Source: Aquipseudomonas alcaligenes
Lineage (GTDB): Bacteria; Pseudomonadota; Gammaproteobacteria; Pseudomonadales; Pseudomonadaceae
Direction of reading: 5' to 3'
Assembly (NCBI RefSeq): GCF_003205495.1
Contig: NZ_QJRX01000011.1
Coordinates: forward strand, 1 to 64,000
DNA length: 64,000 nucleotides
Below are positions 25,533-34,180 of this stretch, piece by piece. Position 1 is the first letter of the stretch; each line of letters opens with the position of its first letter. Made by a program: the position numbers and the translations under genes. The notes under the pieces are model-generated. The model was given only the letters and a program-made list of their open reading frames with translations, ran no database searches and was not told the DNA's origin.

Positions 25533-26567
25533 ATGAAGCTCAATCCCGCGCAACTCGGCAAACACCTGCAGGGCTCGCTCGCGCCTGTCTACGTGGTCAG
25601 TGGCGACGAGCCGCTGCTGTGCCAGGAAGCCGAGGACGCCATCCGCGCCGCCACCCGCCAGCAGGGTTTCAGCGAACGCCAGGTGTTCCATGCCGAAGCC
25701 AGCTTCGACTGGGGCCTGCTCTACGAGGCCGGCGCCAGCCTCTCGCTGTTCGCCGAGAAGCGCCTGATCGAGCTGCGCATCCCGGGTGGCAAGCCCGGCG
25801 ACAAGGGCACCGCCGCCCTCCTCGAATACCTGGGGCGGCCGCCGGAAGACACCGTGCTGCTGATCAGCCTGCCCAAGCTGGACGGCGCCACGCAGAAGAC
25901 CAAGTGGGCCAAGGCGCTGATCGAGGGGCCGCACAGCCAGTTCCTGCAGATCTGGCCGATCGAGGTCGCGCAGCTGCCCAACTGGATTCGCCAGCGCCTG
26001 TCACAGGCCGGCCTGGCGGCCACCCAGGAAGCGGTGGAACTCATCGCCGCGCGGGTCGAGGGCAACCTGCTGGCCGCCGCCCAGGAGATCGAGAAGCTCA
26101 AGCTGCTGGCCGAAGGCAACCAGGTCGATGTCGGCACGGTGCAGGCGGCGGTGGCCGACAGCGCCCGCTACGACGTGTTCGGCCTGATCGACGCCGTGCT
26201 GGGCGGCGAGGCGGCGCATGCCCTGCGCATGCTCGAAGGCCTGCGCGGCGAGGGTGTGGAGCCGCTGTTCATCGTCGTCATGCTGGCCCGCGAGCTGCGC
26301 CAGCTGGCCGGCCTGGCCCAGCAGTTCAGCCAGGGCGTGCCGCTGGAGAAGGCCTTCGCCAGCGCCCGCCCGCCGGTCTGGGACAAGCGCCGCCCGCTCT
26401 ACAGCCGTGCCTTGCAGCGGCACACCGCGGCGCGCTGGAACCAGCTGCTGATCGACGCCCAGCGCATCGACGCGCAGGTCAAGGGCCAGGCCGCCGGCGA
26501 CGCCTGGAGCAGCCTGGCGCGCCTGGCCCTGCTGATGGCCGGCCAGCGCCTGGCGCTGAGCGAATAG
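25533..26567 (+). CDS. holA: DNA polymerase III delta subunit
   Basis: Delta subunit of the clamp loader, which opens the beta clamp during replication. It has 344 residues. The N-terminal part has MKLNPAQLGKHLQGSLAPVYVVSGDEPLLCQEA, where the clamp-binding region follows (ASLSLFAEKRLIELRIP). A degenerate AAA+ core follows (LLISLPKLDGATQKTKW) and a C-terminal collar (DSARYDVFGLIDAVLGGEAAHALRMLEGL). The ATG at 25533 matches the family start. It is the last gene of leuS-lptE-holA. Confidence 0.95.
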   Translation: MKLNPAQLGKHLQGSLAPVYVVSGDEPLLCQEAEDAIRAATRQQGFSERQVFHAEASFDWGLLYEAGASLSLFAEKRLIELRIPGGKPGDKGTAALLEYLGRPPEDTVLLISLPKLDGATQKTKWAKALIEGPHSQFLQIWPIEVAQLPNWIRQRLSQAGLAATQEAVELIAARVEGNLLAAAQEIEKLKLLAEGNQVDVGTVQAAVADSARYDVFGLIDAVLGGEAAHALRMLEGLRGEGVEPLFIVVMLARELRQLAGLAQQFSQGVPLEKAFASARPPVWDKRRPLYSRALQRHTAARWNQLLIDAQRIDAQVKGQAAGDAWSSLARLALLMAGQRLALSE

Positions 26568-26573
26568 CGCCAC

Positions 26574-26603
26574 TGGACATTTTTCGTACAGCGGCGCATA
26601 GTC
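26574..26603 (+). promoter_or_regulatory. Probable arfA promoter
   Basis: TGGACA (26574-26579), 18 bases, CATAGT (26598-26603), 41 bases upstream of the arfA ATG and just after holA. A reasonable sigma-70 match. Confidence 0.45.
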
Positions 26604-26644
26604 CGCGCCGCCCGCAGCGTCGCGGGTGCGCGAGGACCATCGAG

Positions 26645-26812
26645 ATGAGCAAGAAAGCCCGCAAGCGGCCGAACAAGGCCAAATCCATCATCGCCCAACC
26701 GCTGTTCCGCAGCCGCCAGGAACAGCCGAAGAAGGGCAAAGGCAGCTACCGCCGCGAAGCCTCCCACTGGGAGGCTTCCTGCTTTCTGGCCCTGGCGAAA
26801 TTCGCCGCCTGA
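26645..26812 (+). CDS. arfA: Alternative ribosome-rescue factor A
   Basis: A 55-residue basic protein that recruits release factor 2 to ribosomes stalled at the end of messages lacking a stop codon, as a backup to tmRNA. The family core is plain: AKSIIAQPLFRSRQEQPKKGKGSYRRE. As in E. coli, a strong hairpin lies inside the coding sequence (26756-26778, from codon 38), so the natural transcript should end or be cleaved before the stop and the shortened protein is made only when tmRNA fails. The residues past the hairpin (SHWEASCFLALAKFAA) are the dispensable, degradation-prone tail in known ArfA proteins. Confidence 0.92.
   Translation: MSKKARKRPNKAKSIIAQPLFRSRQEQPKKGKGSYRREASHWEASCFLALAKFAA
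26756..26778 (+). terminator. In-gene hairpin of arfA (terminator / RNase III site)
   Basis: GAAGCCTCCC (26756-26765), ACT, GGGAGGCTTC (26769-26778): a perfect 10-bp stem inside the arfA frame, followed by the pyrimidine-rich CTGCTTTCTGG. This is the regulatory signature of arfA genes, producing a stop-less message. Confidence 0.85.
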
Positions 26813-26888
26813 GCCGCCGGCGGGGCGCCACCGGCATATCCGGCATGCTAAGGTCGCGGTCTGATTGGCAAGACCGAGACACCGCGCA

Positions 26889-28184
26889 ATGCCCCACCGC
26901 TTTCCTACCGCCCGCCTGAGCGGCCTGCTCGTCGGCGCCACCCTGCTCCTCGGCGCCTGCGCCGAAACCCCGGACACCGCCCCCGAACTGGTTTCCAGCC
27001 AGCCGGCAGCCCAGCCGCAACGCGTGGCACCGGGCAACGACACGGTGCAGGTGGCCGTGGCCCCCGCGCCGGCCATCGACTTCAACGGCTGGCAGCGCCA
27101 GTTCCGCCTCAAGGCCCTGCGCAGCGGCATCCAGGCCGAGTTGTTCGACCGCGCCTTCAGTGGCGTGACCCCCGACCCGAGCGTGGTACGCGCCGACGGC
27201 GCGCAGCCGGAGTTCACCCGCCCGGTGTGGGAGTACCTGGACGGCGCCATCTCGCCGGTGCGCGTGCGCAGGGGCCAGACCCTGCTCGCCGAGCATGCTG
27301 CCAGCCTGGATGCCATCGAGCGGCGCTACGGCGTAGAGCGCGAGACCCTGGTCGCCATCTGGGGCATAGAGAGCAGCTTCGGCCAGTTCATGGGCGACAA
27401 CTCGGTCATCCGCTCCCTGGCCACCCTGGCCTACGAGGGGCGCCGCCCACGCTGGGCCGAGGAACAGCTGCTGGCGGCCCTGCAGATCCTGCAGAGCGGC
27501 GACATCGGGATAAGCGGCCTGCGCGGTTCCTGGGCCGGAGCCATGGGCCAGACCCAGTTCATTCCCACCACCTACCTGAGCCACGCGGTGGACTTCGACG
27601 GCGATGGCCGGCGCGACATCTGGAACTCCAGCGCCGACGCCCTGGCCTCGGCCGCCCACTACCTGCAGGCCTCCGGCTGGCAGCAGGGCAAGCCCTGGGG
27701 CTTCCAGGTCGCCCTGCCGGACGGCTTCGACCATGCCCTGGCCGACAGCGAGATCCGCAAGACCTATGCCCAGTGGCACGCGCTCGGCGTGAAAGGCACC
27801 CCGGCCGGCCTGGCGCCGGACGATACCGGCTACCTGCTGCTGCCGGCCGGTCACCGCGGCCCGGCCTTCCTGGTGTTCCGCAACTTCAACGCCATCCTGC
27901 GCTACAACAACTCCAGCTCCTACGCCCTGGCCGTGGGCCTGCTCGGCCAGCGCTTCGTCGGTGGCGGGCAGATCAGCGGCAGCTGGCCGAAGGACGAGCG
28001 CCCGCTGGGGCGCAGCGAGCGCATCGCCCTGCAGGAAGGCCTGGCCGCCAGAGGCTACAACCCGGGCCCGGCGGACGGCATCATCGGCGCCAACACCCGC
28101 CGCGCGGTGCGTGCCTTCCAGCAGAGCCTGGGCCTGCCGGCTGACGGCTACCCGACCCCGGCGCTGCTGCAACAGCTGCGCTGA
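26889..28184 (+). CDS. Lytic murein transglycosylase, MltB family, with peptidoglycan-binding domain
   Basis: Outer-membrane lipoprotein of 431 residues that cleaves peptidoglycan to 1,6-anhydro-MurNAc products. The lipobox is LLLGAC (Cys about 24). A Pro/Gln linker leads to the SLT_2 catalytic domain (about 60-350): the catalytic Glu is in AIWGIESSFGQFMG, and GSWAGAMGQTQFIPTTYL and VDFDGDGRRDIW follow. A C-terminal PG_binding_1 domain (about 375-431) reads LQEGLAARGYNPGPADGIIGANTRRAVRAFQQSLGLPADGY. It is probably the SltB3-type paralogue; the second MltB-type enzyme in the window is at 35188. Confidence 0.9.
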   Translation: MPHRFPTARLSGLLVGATLLLGACAETPDTAPELVSSQPAAQPQRVAPGNDTVQVAVAPAPAIDFNGWQRQFRLKALRSGIQAELFDRAFSGVTPDPSVVRADGAQPEFTRPVWEYLDGAISPVRVRRGQTLLAEHAASLDAIERRYGVERETLVAIWGIESSFGQFMGDNSVIRSLATLAYEGRRPRWAEEQLLAALQILQSGDIGISGLRGSWAGAMGQTQFIPTTYLSHAVDFDGDGRRDIWNSSADALASAAHYLQASGWQQGKPWGFQVALPDGFDHALADSEIRKTYAQWHALGVKGTPAGLAPDDTGYLLLPAGHRGPAFLVFRNFNAILRYNNSSSYALAVGLLGQRFVGGGQISGSWPKDERPLGRSERIALQEGLAARGYNPGPADGIIGANTRRAVRAFQQSLGLPADGYPTPALLQQLR

Positions 28185-28291
28185 GCAAGGGCCGCAGTGC
28201 ATCGGCCTGGCGTTGCTGGAGAGCGGCCCGGGTGCGTGCGCCCGCGCCTCACCCCTTCCCCGCCTGGCCCGGCTGCGCGCGCTCCGCGGCC

Positions 28292-29173
28292 TCAGGGCAT
28301 CGCCCAGAGATGCGCCGCCACCAGTGCCCGCCAGGGGGCGAAGGGCGCCAGCCAGTCGCGCACGAAGGCTTGCTCGAGCCTCTCCTCGGCGCCCAGCAGC
28401 CGCTGCAGCTGGCGACGTACCGCGGCATCGCCGTGCAGCGAGCCGTCCAGGCGGGCGAAGCCGCGCAGCAGTGCATAGTCCACCGTCCAGGGGCCTATGC
28501 CCTTGAGCGCCAGCAGGCGCCGGCCAATGGCCTCGGCCGGCTCGTCCTGCACCCACTGATCCAGCGGCAGCCGCCCCTCCGCCACCTCGCGCGCCAGCAG
28601 CAGCAGGGTCTGCGCCTTGGCCCGGGAAAAGCCGGCGCGGCCCAGGGCATCGGCGTCCAGCCGTGCCACCGCCGCGGCGTCCGGATAGCACAGCAGGCCG
28701 CTGGAATGGCGCCGCCCGGCTAGCTGGATCAGTCGACGGCGCAGCGCGATGGCCACTTGCAAACTGATCTGCTGGCCGCTGATGGCCCAGCTCAGGGCCT
28801 CGAACGGCGAAGCCGATTGCGGCACGCGCAAGCCCCGGTTGGCGGCGATCAGGCGCCCCAGCAGCGGGTGATCACCCAGCGCCGACTCGAACGCCGTCAC
28901 CGGCTGGGTCAGGCCCAGCATGTGCTCGACCAGCGCCCGCAGCGATGGCAGGTCATCGCCTGCCTGGCCATCCAGCTGCAGCGCCGCGCGCACCTGCCCG
29001 CCGGCGAAAGCCAGGCTCAGGCAGGCCGGCTGTCCCTGCCAGAGGATGCCCTTGTCCAGGCCCGCGGCCGTGACGCGTTCGGCCAGGGCCTGGGCATCTC
29101 GAGCATGGAAAGACAGCAGGTCGGCCGCCCGGTAATCGGCAGGCAAGCGCATTTCAAGTTCGAGGTAGGTCAT
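28292..29173 (-). CDS. alkA: DNA-3-methyladenine glycosylase II
   Basis: Base-excision repair enzyme of 293 residues removing 3-methyladenine and other alkylated bases. The AlkA N-terminal domain (about 1-110) is followed by the HhH-GPD core (about 115-290): SPFEALSWAISGQQISLQVAIALRRRL, the hairpin LLALKGIGPWTVDYALLRG, and the catalytic Asp in DGSLHGDAAVRR. No Ada-like regulatory domain is attached. It is convergent with the MltB-type gene. A structurally unrelated 3-methyladenine glycosylase, Mpg, is encoded 13 kb away at 42217. Confidence 0.92.
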   Translation of the reverse strand: MTYLELEMRLPADYRAADLLSFHARDAQALAERVTAAGLDKGILWQGQPACLSLAFAGGQVRAALQLDGQAGDDLPSLRALVEHMLGLTQPVTAFESALGDHPLLGRLIAANRGLRVPQSASPFEALSWAISGQQISLQVAIALRRRLIQLAGRRHSSGLLCYPDAAAVARLDADALGRAGFSRAKAQTLLLLAREVAEGRLPLDQWVQDEPAEAIGRRLLALKGIGPWTVDYALLRGFARLDGSLHGDAAVRRQLQRLLGAEERLEQAFVRDWLAPFAPWRALVAAHLWAMP

Positions 29174-29309
29174 GAATTCCTGGCTGCGGCAGAGGGCTAT
29201 GGGATGAAGGCTACACTGCAGGGACTGTGCTTTTTCCGCCAGCGGTCGATCAGCCAGCGAGGCTGTTTCCTCGGAGCTGCACGGTCACATGCCCAGAGGT
29301 GCTTTGCCG

Positions 29310-30626
29310 ATGTTCAACAACAAGCTTAAGGATGAACTGGCCCAGCTGCGTAACGAACTGGCCAGCATGCGTCAGATCAAGGACTCGCTGTACAGCGAGA
29401 TGCTGGTGCTGGAGATCGAGGCCGACGGCCGGGTGCGCTACGCCAACGACAACTTCCTCGACGAAATGCTCTATTCCGGCGACGCGCTGCTCGGCCGCCC
29501 ACTGGACTCGCTGATTCCCGAATCCTTTCGCCGCGAGCCCAACTACCAGAAACTGCAGCAGGCGCTGCGCCAGCGCGAGCACCTCTGCGGCGCCTATCGC
29601 CTGCTGCGCGGCAACGGCGAGGAAGCCTGGCTGCGCGCCATCTGGCAACCAGTGCTGAACGCGCACGGCGAACTGGCCTACTTCACCCTCTGCGCGACCG
29701 ACCTGACCCGTACCATCAGCACCTCCCGCGAGCACGAAGGCCTGATCGATGCCCTGCTGCGCTCCACGGCGGTGATCGAGTTCAACCTGGCCGGCGAGGT
29801 GCTGAGCGCCAACCAGCGCTTCCTCGACGGCATGGGCTATCGCCTGGAACAGATAAAGGGCAAGCACCACCGCATGTTCTGCGAGCCGGAGGAGTACAAC
29901 TCGCAGGCCTACCGCGACTTCTGGGCCCGACTGAACCGCGGCGAATTCGTCGGCGGGCGCTTCAAGCGGGTCGACAGCCACGGCCGGGTGGTGTGGCTGG
30001 AGGCCTCCTACAACCCGATCCTCGATCCCCACGGCAAGCTGTACAAGGTGGTCAAGTTCGCCACCGTGATCACCGACCAGATCAACCAGGAGCAGGCCGT
30101 GGCCGAGGCGGCGAGCATCGCCTACGGCATCTCCCAGCAGACCGACGGCAGCGCCGACAAGGGCGCCGCCGTGGTGCGCCAGACGGTCGAGGTGATGCAG
30201 CGCATTGCCCGCCAGCTGCAGGAGGCCAGCGATGGCATCGCGGCCCTGGGCAGACAGTCGCAGCTGATCAGCACCATCATGCAGACCATCCGCGGCATCG
30301 CCGACCAGACCAACCTGCTCGCCCTCAACGCCGCTATCGAAGCGGCCCGCGCCGGCGACCAGGGCCGTGGCTTCGCCGTGGTAGCCGATGAGGTACGCCA
30401 GCTGGCCGGGCGCACCAGCCAGGCCACCGAGGAGATCGTCGAGGTGGTGCAGAAGAACCAGACCCTGGCGCAGAACGCGGTGGACAGCATGGCCAGTAGC
30501 CGCGAGCAGGCCGAACAGGGACTGGACCTGGCCAACCAGGCCGGCGCCGTCATCGTCGAGATCCAGGAGGGCGCCAAGCAGGTGGTGCAGGCGGTGGAGC
30601 AGTTCGCCAACCAGCTCAAGCCCTGA
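29310..30626 (+). CDS. Soluble PAS-PAS chemoreceptor, BdlA-like
   Basis: A 438-residue cytosolic methyl-accepting protein without membrane helices. A short coiled lead (LKDELAQLRNELASMRQIKDSLYSEM) is followed by two PAS domains (about 25-130 and 145-255; VIEFNLAGEVLSANQRFLDGMGY...) and a short MCP signalling domain (about 270-438) with the conserved tip GIADQTNLLALNAAIEAARAGDQGRGFAVVADEVRQLAGRT. The layout equals that of BdlA, the P. aeruginosa biofilm-dispersal sensor, but identity is not proven; it could be an Aer-like energy-taxis receptor. ATG 29310 is chosen because AGAGGT sits 9 bases upstream. Confidence 0.82.
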   Translation: MFNNKLKDELAQLRNELASMRQIKDSLYSEMLVLEIEADGRVRYANDNFLDEMLYSGDALLGRPLDSLIPESFRREPNYQKLQQALRQREHLCGAYRLLRGNGEEAWLRAIWQPVLNAHGELAYFTLCATDLTRTISTSREHEGLIDALLRSTAVIEFNLAGEVLSANQRFLDGMGYRLEQIKGKHHRMFCEPEEYNSQAYRDFWARLNRGEFVGGRFKRVDSHGRVVWLEASYNPILDPHGKLYKVVKFATVITDQINQEQAVAEAASIAYGISQQTDGSADKGAAVVRQTVEVMQRIARQLQEASDGIAALGRQSQLISTIMQTIRGIADQTNLLALNAAIEAARAGDQGRGFAVVADEVRQLAGRTSQATEEIVEVVQKNQTLAQNAVDSMASSREQAEQGLDLANQAGAVIVEIQEGAKQVVQAVEQFANQLKP

Positions 30627-30748
30627 GGCACGCGCAACGGTGCAGAGCCCCGCCGACCGGCGCTGGCAGCCGCTGGCGGTGCCCTATGGTAGACTGGGCG
30701 CCGGCCACAAGCCCCGCCAACGAAGCCCCTACCGGAGCCGAGCTCAAG

Positions 30749-31801
30749 ATGTCCGACACAGCCCCGCCCAAGCCCGTCGCCAGCGGAGAAAAATTCCGTA
30801 CGCCGCAGGGCATCACCGCGATCAAGGATGGCCAGAAGCGCCGCGCCTCGGCCGAGCCCCAGGTCGTCGAGCCCAAGCCGAGCTGGCTGCGGGTCAAGGC
30901 ACCGAGCGGCAGCCGCTTCGATGCGGTCAAGCGCAATGTCGGCGAGCACCGCCTGAGCACCGTGTGCCAGGAATCCCACTGCCCGAACATGGGCGAATGC
31001 TGGTCCAACGGCACCGCCACCATCATGCTGATGGGTTCGGTGTGCACCCGCGCCTGCCGTTTCTGCGCGGTCGATACCGGCAACCCCAATGGCTGGCTGG
31101 ACCAGGAGGAGCCGCAGAACACCGCCAAGTCGGTGGAGCTGATGGGCCTGCGCTACATCGTGCTGACCTCGGTGGACCGCGACGATCTGCCCGACGGCGG
31201 CGCCGCGCACTACGCCGCCTGCGTGCAGGCGATCAAGGCCAACACCCCGCAGGTGGTGGTGGAGGCCCTGACCCCGGACTTCGATGGCGACCGCGAGGCC
31301 ATCGCCCGCGTGGTGGATTCCGGCCTCGAGGTGTTCGCCCAGAACGTCGAGACGGTCAAGCGCCTGACCCATGTGGTGCGCGATCCGCGCGCCGGCTATG
31401 AGAAAACGCTCAACGTGCTGGAGTTCGCCAAGCAGCACCGCCCCTCGGTCATCACCAAGACCAGCCTGATGCTCGGCCTGGGCGAGACCGACGAGGAAAT
31501 CCTGCAGACCATGGATGACCTGCGCGCCATCGGCGTGGACATCCTCACCCTCGGCCAGTACCTGCAGCCGACGCGCAACCACCTCAAGGTGCAGCGCTGG
31601 GTCAGCCCCGAGGAGTTCAACCGCCTGCGCGACATCGGCCTGGAGAAGGGCTTCATGGAAGTCGCCGCCGGCCCGCTGGTGCGTTCCAGCTACCGTGCCG
31701 ACCGGGTGTTCGAGAAGAACAACCTGGGCCTGGCCGCCCCCGCACCGGTGCCGGGCCAGCAGCAGGACGACAGCCTGATTCCGGCGCTCAACCTGAACTG
31801 A
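30749..31801 (+). CDS. lipA: Lipoyl synthase
   Basis: Radical-SAM enzyme of 350 residues inserting two sulfur atoms into octanoyl-lipoyl domains to make lipoate. The auxiliary cluster cysteines are in CQESHCPNMGEC and the radical-SAM cluster in CTRACRFC; the final RSSYRAD serine ligand is present. The start at ATG 30749 (MSDTAPPKP) follows GAGCTCAAG. Its N-terminal 50 residues are variable and polar, as in other pseudomonads. It converges on lipB, the preceding enzyme of the pathway, across a shared terminator. Confidence 0.96.
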   Translation: MSDTAPPKPVASGEKFRTPQGITAIKDGQKRRASAEPQVVEPKPSWLRVKAPSGSRFDAVKRNVGEHRLSTVCQESHCPNMGECWSNGTATIMLMGSVCTRACRFCAVDTGNPNGWLDQEEPQNTAKSVELMGLRYIVLTSVDRDDLPDGGAAHYAACVQAIKANTPQVVVEALTPDFDGDREAIARVVDSGLEVFAQNVETVKRLTHVVRDPRAGYEKTLNVLEFAKQHRPSVITKTSLMLGLGETDEEILQTMDDLRAIGVDILTLGQYLQPTRNHLKVQRWVSPEEFNRLRDIGLEKGFMEVAAGPLVRSSYRADRVFEKNNLGLAAPAPVPGQQQDDSLIPALNLN

Positions 31802-31816
31802 TCAGCCTAGTAACAG

Positions 31817-31850
31817 AAAAGGCCCTGTGGCATCCGCCCCAGGGCCTTTT
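31817..31850. terminator. Bidirectional terminator between lipA and lipB
   Basis: AAAAGGCCCTG (31817-31827) and CAGGGCCTTTT (31840-31850) form an 11-bp stem with A and T tracts on both sides, the classic form for two convergent genes. It is the clearest intrinsic terminator in the window. Confidence 0.92.
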
Positions 31851-31870
31851 GCTTGGTGCCTATCTCAACC

Positions 31871-32488
31871 TCAGCGATAACCCAGACGCTCGCGCAGGGC
31901 GCGCTCCAGGCGCTCGCTCACCTCGTCCAGCGCGGGCGGGGTTTCCAGCAGGTCCCTGAGCTGGACCATCTTCAGGCCGGCGTAACCGCAGGGGTTGATG
32001 CGCTGGAACGGCGCCATGTCCATGTCGACGTTCAGCGCCAGGCCGTGGAACGAGCAGCCATTGCGCACCCGCAGGCCCAGCGAGGCGATCTTGTCACCGG
32101 CGACGTAGACGCCCGGGGCGTCGGCCTTGGGCGCCGCCTCGATGCCATAGCTGGCCAGCACGTCGACCAGCGCGTTCTCCATCGCCGTGACCAGCTCGCG
32201 CACGCCCAGCTTCTGCCGGCGCAGATTGAGCATCAGGTAGGCCACCAGCTGGCCGGGGCCGTGGTAGGTGACCTGGCCACCGCGCTCGACCTGGATCACC
32301 GGTATATCGCCAGGTGCCAGCAGGTGCTCGGCCTTGCCGGCCTGGCCCTGGGTGAACACCCGTGGATGCTGTAGCAGCCAGATCTCGTCGGGAGTCGACT
32401 CATCGCGCTCGGCGGTGAAGCGGCGCATGGCTTCCAGGGTCGGCAGGTACTCCGCCAGGCCCAGGTGACGCACGACCAGTTCGGCCAT
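31871..32488 (-). CDS. lipB: Octanoyltransferase
   Basis: Moves octanoate from acyl carrier protein to lipoyl domains, the step before LipA. It has 205 residues. The conserved elements are ERGGQVTYHGPGQLVAYLML, KIASLGLRVRNGCSFHGLALNV (with the catalytic Lys) and INPCGYAGLKMVQL (with the catalytic Cys). Its ATG shares one base with the ybeD stop, so ybeD-lipB is one transcript, as in E. coli. Confidence 0.97.
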   Translation of the reverse strand: MAELVVRHLGLAEYLPTLEAMRRFTAERDESTPDEIWLLQHPRVFTQGQAGKAEHLLAPGDIPVIQVERGGQVTYHGPGQLVAYLMLNLRRQKLGVRELVTAMENALVDVLASYGIEAAPKADAPGVYVAGDKIASLGLRVRNGCSFHGLALNVDMDMAPFQRINPCGYAGLKMVQLRDLLETPPALDEVSERLERALRERLGYR

Positions 32489-32766
32489 CAGAGCACCATG
32501 TGTACGCGGCCGGTGGCTTTCAGGTCGACATGGATCGCCTGCAGCTGCTCCACGCCGGTGGCGGTGATCAGCACCTGCACGGAGAGGAAGCGGCCGTTGC
32601 GGCTGTCGCGCACCACCAGGCTGGTGGAGTCGAAGCCCGGCGCATGGCGCTGGATCACTTCCACCACCAGGTCGGCGAAGTCGTCGCCGGCCTCGCCGAT
32701 CACCTTGATCGGGTAGCGCTCGCAGGGAAATTCGATTTTCGGGGCTGGTACTTCGGTATCGGTCAT
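32488..32766 (-). CDS. ybeD: DUF493 family protein YbeD
   Basis: A small 92-residue protein: IEFPCERYPIKVIGEAGDDFADLVVEVIQRHAPGFDSTSLVVRDSRNGRFLSVQVLITATGVEQLQAIHVDLKATGRVHMVL. The alpha-beta pattern resembles ACT-type regulatory folds. The conserved position before lipB suggests a link to lipoate metabolism, but no activity is established. Translation is coupled to lipB. Confidence 0.93.
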   Translation of the reverse strand: MTDTEVPAPKIEFPCERYPIKVIGEAGDDFADLVVEVIQRHAPGFDSTSLVVRDSRNGRFLSVQVLITATGVEQLQAIHVDLKATGRVHMVL

Positions 32767-32794
32767 CGCACTACTCCGGGTTCATGACCCGCGA

Positions 32795-32823
32795 GAAAGA
32801 CAGAACGCCCCGCGAGGGGGCGT
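32795..32823 (-). terminator. Terminator of dacC
   Basis: On the minus strand ACGCCCC/GGGGCGT (32823-32805, 5-base loop) is followed by TCTGTCTTTCT. It lies between the dacC stop and ybeD and could end transcription of dacC and the genes upstream of it. Confidence 0.6.
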
Positions 32824-32912
32824 CCATGATCATGATCGGGCCGGCTCCGCGGCGCGCCGGCCTGTCGGCAAGATGGGCGCGCGCCCCGCGCTTTTCAAGG
32901 CACGCCGGTCGG

Positions 32913-34088
32913 TCAGTTGAACAGGCCGAAGAAGAACAGGCGGATGCTATCCCACAGGCGGCGGAAGAAACCACCCTCCTCCACCGGCTCCAGGGCGATC
33001 AGGTCGGCGGTGTGGATCACCTGCTCGCCGAGCTTGACCTCGACCTTGCCGATCACGTCGCCCTGCTTGAGCGGCGCCACCAGCTGCGGCTCCAGCACCA
33101 TGGCGGCCTGCAGCTGCTTGATCTGGCCCTTGGGCAGGGTCAGGCTGAGGTCCTCGGCCAGGCCGGCCTTGACCTGACGGCTGACGCCCTTCCACACCTG
33201 GGCCTGGGCCAGCTCCTGACCCTGCTTGTAGAAGGTCTGGGTCTCGAAGAAGCGGAAGCCGTAGGTCAGCAGCTTCTGGGTCTCGGCGGCGCGGGTCTTC
33301 TCGCTGTCGGTACCGAACACCGAGGTGATCATGCGCGCGCCGTCGCGCACGGCGGAGGCCACCAGGCAGTAGCCGGCTTCCTCGGTGTGGCCGGTCTTCA
33401 GGCCATCGACGGTGCTGTCGCGCCACAGCAGCAGGTTGCGGTTGCCCTGCTTGATGTTGTTCCAGTGGAACTCCTTCTGCGAGTAGATCGCGTAGTGCTC
33501 CTGGTCCTCGTTGATGATGGCGCGGGCCAGGATGGCCATGTCGTGGGCGCTGGAGTAGTGCTCCGGATGCGGCAGGCCGGTGGCGTTCATGAAGTGCGAG
33601 TTCTTCATGCCGAGCTTCTCGGCGGTCTCGTTCATCATGTCGGCGAAGGCGTCTTCGCTGCCGGCGATGTACTCGGCGATGGCGATGCTGGCATCGTTGC
33701 CGGACTGGATGATGATGCCGTGCAGCAGGTCATCCACCGTCACCTGGCTGTTCAGCGGCAGGAACATGGTGGAGCCGCCGGAGGCCGCGCCGCCGGTGCG
33801 CCAGGCGTGCTCGCTGACGGTGACCAGGTCCTGCTCGCCGATCTTGCCCTTGCGGATCTCCAGGGTGGCGATGTAGGCGGTCATCAGCTTGGTCAGGCTG
33901 GCCGGGGGCAGGCGCTGGTCGCCGTTGTTCTCCACCAGCACCTTGCCACTGGCAGCGTCCATCAGCACATAGGACTTGGCGGCCAGTTGCGGCGGCGAGG
34001 GAATCGCCGATTCGGCGGACGCGAGCAAAGGCGCGGCCAGCAGCGTGACGAGCAGGGAAAGGCGTTGGGCAAAGCGGGCGATGTTCAT
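32913..34088 (-). CDS. dacC: D-alanyl-D-alanine carboxypeptidase (PBP5/6 type)
   Basis: Periplasmic low-molecular-weight penicillin-binding protein of 391 residues that trims pentapeptide stems. After a signal peptide (1-25, ending LLASAES) it has the SxxK motif at Ser64-Lys67 (PPASLTKLM), SGN in IIIQSGNDAS and KTG in VDGLKTGHTEEAGY. The PBP5 C-terminal beta domain (about 285-370) is followed by an amphipathic tail, FFRRLWDSIRLFFFGLF, for membrane attachment. It lies downstream of rlpA and probably also has its own promoter, as a hairpin separates the two. Confidence 0.95.
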   Translation of the reverse strand: MNIARFAQRLSLLVTLLAAPLLASAESAIPSPPQLAAKSYVLMDAASGKVLVENNGDQRLPPASLTKLMTAYIATLEIRKGKIGEQDLVTVSEHAWRTGGAASGGSTMFLPLNSQVTVDDLLHGIIIQSGNDASIAIAEYIAGSEDAFADMMNETAEKLGMKNSHFMNATGLPHPEHYSSAHDMAILARAIINEDQEHYAIYSQKEFHWNNIKQGNRNLLLWRDSTVDGLKTGHTEEAGYCLVASAVRDGARMITSVFGTDSEKTRAAETQKLLTYGFRFFETQTFYKQGQELAQAQVWKGVSRQVKAGLAEDLSLTLPKGQIKQLQAAMVLEPQLVAPLKQGDVIGKVEVKLGEQVIHTADLIALEPVEEGGFFRRLWDSIRLFFFGLFN

Positions 34089-34121
34089 CCGTCTCTCTGA
34101 AGTGGCTGTTCAACAATGGAA

Positions 34122-34143
34122 CAGGCGGACCGGAGTCCGCCTG
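34122..34143 (-). terminator. Hairpin between rlpA and dacC
   Basis: CAGGCGGAC (34122-34130) and GTCCGCCTG (34135-34143) with a 4-base loop form a perfect 9-bp stem. On the minus strand it is followed by TTCCATTGTT, weakly T-rich. It may end or weaken transcription coming from the elongation operon. Confidence 0.6.
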
Positions 34144-34180
34144 CATTCAGCGCCGCCCCGCGGGGTGACGCACGAAGACG

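Noticed and set aside
25619..26812. Frame of 397 codons whose last 55 codons are ArfA
   Set aside because: The first 340 codons run through holA in another frame and are Arg/Ala filler; only the ArfA part from 26645 is real.
28185..28291. Possible small gene between the MltB-type gene and alkA
   Set aside because: Only GC-rich filler without start signal or stable hairpin.
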